Assembly (NCBI GenBank): GCA_937934645.1
Contig: CALGYZ010000068.1
Span: 1-18,770 of the forward strand
Length of the DNA: 18,770 nucleotides
Source of the DNA: an uncultured Bacillaceae bacterium
GTDB taxonomy: Bacteria; Bacillota; Bacilli; Bacillales; Caldibacillaceae
Reading direction: 5' to 3'
In this document: positions 13,571 to 18,770 of the stretch, piece after piece
Numbering within the stretch: position 1 is the stretch's first letter
How the letters are laid out: each line of letters opens with the position of its first letter
The notes under the pieces: generated by a model
Seen by the model: only the letters and a program-made list of their open reading frames with translations
Told to the model about the DNA's origin: nothing
Databases searched by the model: none
Made by a program: the position numbers and the translations under genes

Positions 13571-14980
13571 ATGGGGAAGCCGAAAACGATCATTGAAAAA
13601 ATTTGGGAAAAACATGTTGTTCACAGGGAAGAGGGAAAACCGGATCTTCTATATATCGATCTTCACCTAATTCATGAAGTTACATCCCCGCAGGCTTTTG
13701 AAGGCTTGCGGATGAATAACCGGAAAGTGCGCCGTCCGGATTTAACGTTTGCTACGATGGACCATAACGTGCCGACTGCAAACCGGCATGTTGTTCGGGA
13801 CCCGGTTTCGAAAAAACAAATGGAAACATTGAAGAAAAACTGTGAAGAATTTAGCATCAAACTTGCTGATATGTTTCATCCCGACCAGGGAATCGTTCAT
13901 GTCATCGGCCCGCAGCTTGGTCTTACACAACCGGGAAAAACCATTGTTTGCGGAGACAGCCATACATCTACACACGGAGCTTTTGGTGCTCTTGCATTTG
14001 GAATCGGTACTAGCGAAGTAGAACATGTGCTGGCTACACAAACAATATGGCAGCACCGTCCGAAAACGTTAAATGTACATGTTGAAGGAGATTTGCCTAT
14101 CGGCGTAACAGCCAAGGATTTAATTTTGGCCATTATTGCCAAATTCGGTGTCAGTTTCGGCCAGGGTTATATTATTGAATATACAGGTGAGGCCATCCGG
14201 AATCTCTCAATGGAAGGACGGATGACCGTATGCAACATGTCCATAGAAGCCGGAGCCAGAGCAGGGCTGATCAGTCCGGATGAAAAAACCATTGAGTATT
14301 TACGGGGCAGACGTTACGCCCCTAAAGGGGAGGAGTTTGAAAAAGCAGCCGAGGAATGGCTTGCTTTAGCCACAGATGAAGGGGCAGTTTATGATAAAAC
14401 CGTCACTATACGTGCGGATGAAATAGAACCACAAGTTACCTGGGGAACAAATCCGTCGATGTGTGTACCGGTCAGCGGCTCGACTCCGTCCCTTGATGAA
14501 GTGGAAAATAAGGAAGAAGTACGGCGTGCATTGGAATATATGGGGCTTGAGGAAAATCAGCCGATCACCTCTATTGAAATAGACCACGTATTTATCGGTT
14601 CATGTACAAACTCACGTTTATCAGATTTAAAAAGGGCTGCGGAAATTATCCGCGGAAGAAAAGTGCACAAAAATATTAAACGTGCGATGGTTGTTCCCGG
14701 ATCTGCCCTCGTAAAAGCAGAAGCTGAAAAAGAGGGACTTGACCGGATTTTTAAAGAAGCCGGATTCGAGTGGCGGGATGCCGGTTGCAGTATGTGTCTC
14801 GGAATGAACGAAGATATTGTACCACCGGGAGGACGTTGTGCATCGACATCGAACCGAAATTTTGAAGGCAGACAGGGAAGCGGTGCACGAACCCATTTAG
14901 TCAGTCCCGAAATGGCTGCGGCTGCAGCGATTGCAGGTCATTTTGTCGATGTGCGTAAATTTGAGAAAGTATTGCAATAA
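13571..14980 (+). CDS. leuC: 3-isopropylmalate dehydratase, large subunit
   Basis: Large subunit of isopropylmalate isomerase, an aconitase-family 4Fe-4S enzyme that interconverts 2- and 3-isopropylmalate with LeuD. It has 469 residues. The three cluster cysteines are Cys345 (GSCTNSR), Cys406 and Cys409 (AGCSMCLGMN). Other signatures are TMDHNVPT, VCGDSHTSTHGAFGALAFGIGTSEVEHV (written in parts: CGDSHTSTHGAFGA then FGIGTSEVEHV) and CNMSIEAGARAGLI. The ATG follows GGGAGG and comes 21 bases after the leuB stop. The protein appears intact. Confidence 0.98.
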   Translation: MGKPKTIIEKIWEKHVVHREEGKPDLLYIDLHLIHEVTSPQAFEGLRMNNRKVRRPDLTFATMDHNVPTANRHVVRDPVSKKQMETLKKNCEEFSIKLADMFHPDQGIVHVIGPQLGLTQPGKTIVCGDSHTSTHGAFGALAFGIGTSEVEHVLATQTIWQHRPKTLNVHVEGDLPIGVTAKDLILAIIAKFGVSFGQGYIIEYTGEAIRNLSMEGRMTVCNMSIEAGARAGLISPDEKTIEYLRGRRYAPKGEEFEKAAEEWLALATDEGAVYDKTVTIRADEIEPQVTWGTNPSMCVPVSGSTPSLDEVENKEEVRRALEYMGLEENQPITSIEIDHVFIGSCTNSRLSDLKRAAEIIRGRKVHKNIKRAMVVPGSALVKAEAEKEGLDRIFKEAGFEWRDAGCSMCLGMNEDIVPPGGRCASTSNRNFEGRQGSGARTHLVSPEMAAAAAIAGHFVDVRKFEKVLQ

Positions 14981-15035
14981 AATGTTTTTTCAAATTTGTC
15001 AGGCAGCTGAAAAAAGAAACTGGGAGGAAGAAAGC

Positions 15036-15623
15036 ATGGAACCAATTAGACAGCACCAGGGACTTGTATATCCCTTACGAAGGGAAAATGTGGATACAGA
15101 CCAGATCATTCCCAAGCAATTTTTAAAGGCAATTGAACGGACGGGGTTTGGAAAATATCTGTTTTATAACTGGAGATTTTACGATGACGGAACAAAACGG
15201 GAAGATTTTACGTTAAATGATCCGAAATATGAGAATGCGAGCATTTTACTGGCGGGGAAAAACTTCGGCTGTGGTTCAAGCCGGGAACATGCCGCATGGG
15301 CGATTCTTGATTACGGATTCCGTGTTGTCATTGCTCCGAGCTTTGCGGATATTTTTTATAACAATGCACTCAAAAACGGAATTTTACCTGTGGAAATTGA
15401 TGAAGCAACAATCGAACACTGGATGATGGAAGCAGAGTCCCGGAACTTTGAATTGAAAGTGGACTTGGAAGCCCAGACGATTACGGATGATCAAAACAAT
15501 ACTGTTTTCTTTCCCATTGACTCGTACCAAAAGGAAAAACTAGTAAACGGTTGGGATGATATTGACATCACGCTAATGTACGAAGACAAAATTCGTGCTT
15601 ATGAAGAAGCATTTCAAAAATAA
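15036..15623 (+). CDS. leuD: 3-isopropylmalate dehydratase, small subunit
   Basis: Swivel-domain partner of LeuC. It has 195 residues (family about 190-200). The N terminus carries NVDTDQIIPKQFLK. The central FGCGSSREHAAWAILDYGF is the conserved substrate-site motif, followed by APSFADIFYNNALKNGILPV. The start is ATG 15036 with GGGAGG 8 bases upstream; the frame is open back into leuC but those codons do not resemble LeuD. The gap after leuC is 55 bases. Last gene of the operon, followed by a strong terminator. Confidence 0.97.
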   Translation: MEPIRQHQGLVYPLRRENVDTDQIIPKQFLKAIERTGFGKYLFYNWRFYDDGTKREDFTLNDPKYENASILLAGKNFGCGSSREHAAWAILDYGFRVVIAPSFADIFYNNALKNGILPVEIDEATIEHWMMEAESRNFELKVDLEAQTITDDQNNTVFFPIDSYQKEKLVNGWDDIDITLMYEDKIRAYEEAFQK

Positions 15624-15628
15624 CTTTT

Positions 15629-15669
15629 AAAAAGTGCAAGCACAATGGATCGGGTGCTTGCACTTTTTT
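15629..15669 (+). terminator. Terminator of leuABCD
   Basis: A perfect 15-bp stem AAAAAGTGCAAGCAC / GTGCTTGCACTTTTT (15629-15643 and 15654-15668) with a 10-base loop, ending in a T-run. It begins 5 bases after the leuD stop. Confidence 0.95.
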
Positions 15670-15700
15670 ATGTTTAAGCCCGATTTTTTTCATGTCAATG

Positions 15701-15728
15701 ACCGTTTTGTTTGTTGCTCCATATAAAT
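15701..15728 (+). promoter_or_regulatory. Possible sigma-K (late mother-cell) promoter for the amidase gene
   Basis: ACC at 15701-15703, a 16-base spacer, then CATATAAAT at 15720-15728. This fits the sigma-K pattern (-35 AC, -10 CATA...), except for the last two bases of the CATAnnnTA form. B. subtilis cwlC is sigma-K dependent. No good sigma-A promoter is seen in this gap. The leader, about 85 bases, contains a distant 6-bp inverted repeat GCGGGA / TCCCGC (15735-15740 and 15776-15781). Confidence 0.45.
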
Positions 15729-15817
15729 AAAGTAGCGGGACAACTTATTAAAAATAAAAAGGTGTAACAATTTTTTCCCGCAGAGCTAAATAATTTTACA
15801 AGGAGTGAGGTGATAAA

Positions 15818-16516
15818 TTGGTAAAAATATTTATTGATCCTGGTCACGGGGGTTCTGATTCCGGAGCAACGGCATACGGGTTTTTAGAAAAAAATATTAA
15901 TTTACAAATAGCTAAAGAAATTCAGCGGATGCTGGTCAACGAATATGCAAGTGTCCATGTGAAAATGAGCCGGACCGGGGATCAGACAGTCAGTTTGAGT
16001 GCCCGGACGGCAGCAGCCAACCGCTGGGGAGCTGATTTTTATTTATCCGTCCATATAAACGCAGGCGGAGGAACCGGTTTCGAAAGTTATGTTTATCCGA
16101 ATGTGGACCGTTTGACGAGAAACTATCAATCTGTGATTCACAGTGAAATAATTAAAGCGACTGGATTAAGAGATCGGGGGCAAAAACAAGCAAATTTCCA
16201 TGTATTAAGGGAGACATACATGCCGGCATTGTTGACAGAAAATGGTTATATTGACAACCGTAAAGATGCCGGTAAATTAAAAGACCGGGCATTTATTCAA
16301 AAAATTGCCAAAGGTCATGTAGAAGGAATCGTTAAGGCTTTTGGGTTGAAGAGAAAGAGCGGTTCGTCATCAAATACAAAACCCGTAAACAGCGGGGGGA
16401 AATCCGGATATTATAAAGTACAAATCGGGGCATTTATCGATAGAAGAAATGCTGAACAGCTTGCAAAACAGGCCCGGAAAGCCGGATTTAACGTATATAT
16501 CGTAAAAGATAAATAA
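15818..16516 (+). CDS. cwlC: N-acetylmuramoyl-L-alanine amidase, CwlC-like, with one SPOR repeat
   Basis: Zinc amidase that cuts the muramic acid-peptide bond of peptidoglycan; B. subtilis CwlC helps lyse the mother cell at the end of sporulation. In 232 residues the Amidase_3 domain fills about 3-175, with zinc ligands His10 (DPGHGG), Glu24 and His79 (SVHINA), and catalytic Glu141 (LLTENGYIDN). A Ser/Asn/Lys linker (about 179-196) leads to one SPOR repeat (198-232, YYKVQIGAF...AGFNVYIVKDK). CwlC of B. subtilis, as I recall it, is about 255 residues with two such repeats, so this form is one repeat shorter. There is no signal peptide, as in CwlC, fitting release by mother-cell lysis. The start is TTG 15818, preceded by a long AGGAGTGAGGTGAT-like site at 7-base spacing. 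Confidence 0.92.
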   Translation: MVKIFIDPGHGGSDSGATAYGFLEKNINLQIAKEIQRMLVNEYASVHVKMSRTGDQTVSLSARTAAANRWGADFYLSVHINAGGGTGFESYVYPNVDRLTRNYQSVIHSEIIKATGLRDRGQKQANFHVLRETYMPALLTENGYIDNRKDAGKLKDRAFIQKIAKGHVEGIVKAFGLKRKSGSSSNTKPVNSGGKSGYYKVQIGAFIDRRNAEQLAKQARKAGFNVYIVKDK

Positions 16517-16534
16517 ACAAAAAAGATCAATGGC

Positions 16535-16562
16535 AGCGGATTTTATCCGCTCCTATTTTTTT
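16535..16562 (+). terminator. Terminator of the amidase gene
   Basis: AGCGGA / TCCGCT (16535-16540 and 16546-16551) with 5-base loop TTTTA, followed by CCTA and a run of eight T (16555-16562). The converging gene on the other strand ends at 16597; its U-run would lie about 9 bases past the stem, so bidirectional use is less certain. Confidence 0.75.
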
Positions 16563-16596
16563 ATTTTACAAAAATTCTGGAACAGAGCAAAAAATC

Positions 16597-17298
16597 TTAC
16601 TTCAAATCCCAAATTTCCACCTTTCTTACTCCGTCCATTTTAGTAACGAGATCATATAAATAAGTAATTTCCATTTTATAATTAACTCCGATATTTAACT
16701 GGATCAAATGTCCTCCTTCCTGAAGATCACGGATTCGGACATGATCGACAGATATTTTTTGCTTTTTTATGTGTTCAATAACCGGAGAAATGGATTTTCC
16801 TTCATCTAATATAACATCCAATCTCATTTCTTTTTCTTTTAATGGACGGGGGCCGATGAACATCATAATTGCAGGGATTAGTTTAACACTGAATATGATA
16901 AATATAACACCTGCAATAGCTTCGGAATAAAAGCCCGCTCCAACTGCAATACCGATTCCAGCGGCACCCCATATTATTGCGGCAGTCGTCAGGCCGGTAA
17001 TACTGTCATTTCCGCGGCGTAAAATTGCACCTGCTCCCAAAAAACCGATACCTGAAACGATTTGGGCAGCCAACCGTAATGGATCCATTTGAATACGAAT
17101 GCCGTTAACGTTTTCCGGGGCCCGGTAAGCAGATTCTATTGAAACAATTGTTAATAAACAGGCTACTATAGAAATAACTAAAGAAGTTTTTATACCGATC
17201 GGTTTCCGTTTCATTTCCCGTTCAAGCCCGATGATCATACCAAGGATTGCACTGATTCCCAATTTAAGTAACGCTTCCAGATATATAAAATCCAACAA
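16597..17298 (-). CDS. MgtC/SapB family membrane protein
   Basis: A 233-residue inner-membrane protein. Hydrophobic segments fill about 1-148 and carry the family signatures GMIIGLERE (20-28), LAAQIVSGIGFLGAGAIL (76-93) and TGLTTAAIIW (101-110). A soluble C-terminal part (about 157-233; MRLDVILDEGK...VRKVEIWDLK) looks ACT-like. MgtC proteins are linked to low Mg2+ survival and, in pathogens, to F-ATPase inhibition and phosphate control. The bacillar relatives are mostly uncharacterised, so the role here is not known. The start is TTG 17298 with AAAGGAG 7 bases upstream; a second TTG follows at once. No Mg-sensing leader is visible in the short upstream region. Confidence 0.9.
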   Translation of the reverse strand: MLDFIYLEALLKLGISAILGMIIGLEREMKRKPIGIKTSLVISIVACLLTIVSIESAYRAPENVNGIRIQMDPLRLAAQIVSGIGFLGAGAILRRGNDSITGLTTAAIIWGAAGIGIAVGAGFYSEAIAGVIFIIFSVKLIPAIMMFIGPRPLKEKEMRLDVILDEGKSISPVIEHIKKQKISVDHVRIRDLQEGGHLIQLNIGVNYKMEITYLYDLVTKMDGVRKVEIWDLK

Positions 17299-17413
17299 TT
17301 CTTTACTCCTTTTTTGTTTGTTTTTTATATTTTTATATTATCAAAAATTTTAAATAGAATCCGTAATAAATAAAAGGAAAGATAATTGTTCTTCCATACA
17401 GACAGAATGACTA

Positions 17414-17419
17414 TATAAT
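17414..17419 (+). promoter_or_regulatory. Candidate -10 box for the EamA transporter gene
   Basis: A perfect TATAAT lies 35 bases before the ATG at 17455. No good -35 box is at 16-18 bases; the nearest TTGTTC is 22 bases away. It is a weak or activator-dependent promoter at best. Confidence 0.3.
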
Positions 17420-17454
17420 GGAAGATATACGTTTATTTAAGTCAGGTGAATAAA

Positions 17455-18330
17455 ATGAAACCGATCATTAATCCTTACTTTTTGATCATCATCGGAGTAT
17501 TTTCTGTATCAGCCTCTGCTATTTTTGTAAAGCTTTCAAGTGCGCCTTCCGGGATTATTGCATTTTACCGGTTGCTTTTTACCGTAATCATAATGTTTCC
17601 GGTATTTTTATTAAGGTATGCAACAGAATTACAGCTTATGACAAAACGGGACTTTATTTTATCTTCGGCAGCGGGAGTTTTTCTTGCATTCCATTTTATT
17701 TTATGGTTTGAATCCTTAAACTACACGTCCGTAGCCAGTTCTACCGTGTTTGTGACCTTGCAGCCCTTGTTTTCATTTGCAGGAACATATTTTTTATTTA
17801 AGGAGAAAATAACAAACAAAACGGTGATCAGTGCCATAATTGCTATAATTGGCAGTATTATTATCAGCTGGGGGGACTTTTACCTGGATGCGCGGGCATT
17901 ATTCGGAGATTTCCTGGCATTAGCTGCATGTGCGTTAATTACGGCCTATTTACTCATCGGTCAATCGGTCAGAAAACGGATTTCCGCTGTTACATATACA
18001 TTTGTAGTTTATTTTATGAGTACAGTTTCATTATTTTTTTATGTACTGTTAAAAAATGAGCCGTTATTTCCTTATCCGAGAACGGATTGGATGCTATTTA
18101 TTTTACTGGCAATTTTCCCGAATTTACTGGGACATTCTTTATTCAATGTGGCTCTTAAGTGGGTAAGTACCAATGTCATTTCAGTGGCTATATTATTTGA
18201 ACCGGTAGGAGCAGCGGTTTTAGCTTATTTTATAATTGGGGAAAAGTTGTCCTGGACACAAATCATTGGCGGAATAATTGTGATTTCCGGTTTGATTCTC
18301 TTTTTATATAAACGTCATGAAGAAAAATAG
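17455..18330 (+). CDS. EamA/DMT-superfamily transporter
   Basis: A 291-residue drug/metabolite transporter with two EamA repeats (about 6-135 and 150-285), each of about five membrane segments. The first repeat carries the usual SASAIFVKLSS...IAFYRLLF opening and FHFILWFESLNYTSVASS. The second ends with VALKWVSTNVISVAILFEPV then EKLSWTQIIGGIIVISG. Members export amino acids, nucleosides or other metabolites; the substrate here cannot be told. The start is ATG 17455 with AGGTGA 6 bases upstream; an in-frame GTG at 17446 lies inside that site and is less likely. It is divergent from the MgtC-family gene, and no terminator is visible downstream before the rRNA promoters. Confidence 0.9.
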   Translation: MKPIINPYFLIIIGVFSVSASAIFVKLSSAPSGIIAFYRLLFTVIIMFPVFLLRYATELQLMTKRDFILSSAAGVFLAFHFILWFESLNYTSVASSTVFVTLQPLFSFAGTYFLFKEKITNKTVISAIIAIIGSIIISWGDFYLDARALFGDFLALAACALITAYLLIGQSVRKRISAVTYTFVVYFMSTVSLFFYVLLKNEPLFPYPRTDWMLFILLAIFPNLLGHSLFNVALKWVSTNVISVAILFEPVGAAVLAYFIIGEKLSWTQIIGGIIVISGLILFLYKRHEEK

Positions 18331-18421
18331 CAGTGAAATACATCGGATTTTCCATCAGATAAGATGTAATGTTTAATATAATAGACACAATAGAAGCATT
18401 TATTTAATGAAAAGATTGTTA

Positions 18422-18450
18422 TTGAAAAAGTAAAGCAAAGATGGTATAGT
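18422..18450 (+). promoter_or_regulatory. rrn tandem promoter 1 (sigma-A)
   Basis: TTGAAA (18422-18427), a 17-base spacer and TATAGT (18445-18450, 5 of 6). It is the first and weakest-positioned of four promoter-like elements, about 320 bases before the window end. Confidence 0.55.
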
Positions 18451-18494
18451 TTATTGTAGAAAGAATGAAAGTGTTTTCAATAGCTATTTAACCA

Positions 18495-18524
18495 TTGACA
18501 AAACTTTAATATGTATTATATAAT
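18495..18524 (+). promoter_or_regulatory. rrn tandem promoter 2 (sigma-A)
   Basis: Perfect TTGACA (18495-18500) and perfect TATAAT (18519-18524) with an 18-base spacer. Confidence 0.75.
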
Positions 18525-18580
18525 TTTCATTGCCGTAATCATTTTGATCGGCGGATGAAAATAATTTTCTACCTAAAGGG

Positions 18581-18609
18581 TTGACAATTCATAAAATCTG
18601 AAATATAAT
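18581..18609 (+). promoter_or_regulatory. rrn tandem promoter 3 (sigma-A)
   Basis: Perfect TTGACA (18581-18586) and perfect TATAAT (18604-18609) with the ideal 17-base spacer. This is the best promoter match in the window. Confidence 0.85.
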
Positions 18610-18660
18610 ATTTCATGTCGCTTACGACAATTTTTTTACCTCAAAAACCAAACAAAACAG

Positions 18661-18690
18661 TTGATAAATAGGAAATAGTTATGTTACAAT
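18661..18690 (+). promoter_or_regulatory. rrn tandem promoter 4 (sigma-A)
   Basis: TTGATA (18661-18666, 5 of 6) and TACAAT (18685-18690, 5 of 6) with an 18-base spacer. Predicted start near 18697, just before the rRNA leader. Confidence 0.65.
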
Positions 18691-18770
18691 CACTTGGTAT
18701 CTGTTAGTAAACTGTGTTTTGAACCTTGAAAACTGAACAAGGCAAAGCGTTTGATAGTCAGAGCAATCAA
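18691..18770 (+). promoter_or_regulatory. 5' leader of a 16S rRNA transcript (boxA-like region), partial
   Basis: The stretch around 18720-18750 (GAACCTTGAAAACTGAACAA and on) is the typical Bacillus pre-rRNA sequence found before rRNA genes, including a boxA-like antitermination element. With tandem strong promoters directly upstream, it most likely leads into a 16S rRNA gene beyond the right edge. The mature 16S start is not reached in this window. Confidence 0.8.

Noticed and set aside
18331..18375. Terminator after the EamA gene
   Set aside because: TACATC / GATGTA form 6 bp across an 18-base loop with no T-run, so it does not qualify.
1..18770. Insertion sequences, prophage, defence islands, toxin-antitoxin pairs or CRISPR arrays
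   Set aside because: No transposase, integrase, defence or toxin-like proteins and no regularly spaced direct repeats were seen; all gene products belong to housekeeping, transport or sporulation families.

Overview
The window looks like a chromosomal segment of a low-GC, endospore-forming Bacillaceae. The evidence is strong Shine-Dalgarno sequences, frequent TTG/GTG starts, paired T-box leaders, a CwlC-type sporulation amidase, a sigma-D-like promoter before a chemoreceptor, and Bacillus-style rRNA promoters and leader at the right end. I see no mobile element, CRISPR array or foreign-looking island. Genus cannot be fixed from the sequence.

Left part (1-4320): the 5' half of a tRNA-Ala(GGC) gene, transcribed leftwards, runs off the edge and has a clear sigma-A promoter. 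A 660-aa methyl-accepting chemotaxis protein follows, behind a sigma-D-like promoter. Next is a pair read rightwards: a small ACT-domain protein (UPF0237 type) and a UPF0210 protein. A promoter whose predicted start lies inside a perfect 15-bp palindrome precedes them. A strong bidirectional terminator (4280-4312) separates the pair from the converging ilv operon.

Centre (4324-15670): branched-chain amino acid synthesis, split into two divergent units. Leftwards is ilvB-ilvN(H)-ilvC-ilvA, behind a T-box leader whose specifier triplet reads ATC (Ile). Rightwards is leuA-leuB-leuC-leuD, behind a closely related T-box leader whose aligned triplet reads CTC (Leu). Between the two inverted leaders lies a BASS-family transporter gene with its own sigma-A promoter. 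The ilv genes make isoleucine and valine (IlvA supplies 2-oxobutanoate) and 2-oxoisovalerate, which LeuA-D carry to 2-oxoisocaproate. The IlvA here is a short catalytic form with no C-terminal regulatory domain, so control of Ile flux in this operon may rest largely on the T-box.

Right part (15670-18770): a CwlC-like N-acetylmuramoyl-L-alanine amidase with one SPOR repeat and a sigma-K-like promoter; an MgtC/SapB-family membrane protein on the minus strand; an EamA/DMT transporter on the plus strand; and a gene-free 440-bp stretch with four tandem sigma-A-like promoters about 80 bp apart, leading into an rRNA-type leader. A 16S rRNA gene should start just beyond the window.

The observations most worth follow-up are the Ile/Leu T-box pair made from one scaffold, the possible oxo-acid role of the transporter between them, the short IlvA, the operator-like palindromes at 2400-2414 and 10694-10711, and the four-promoter rrn array.
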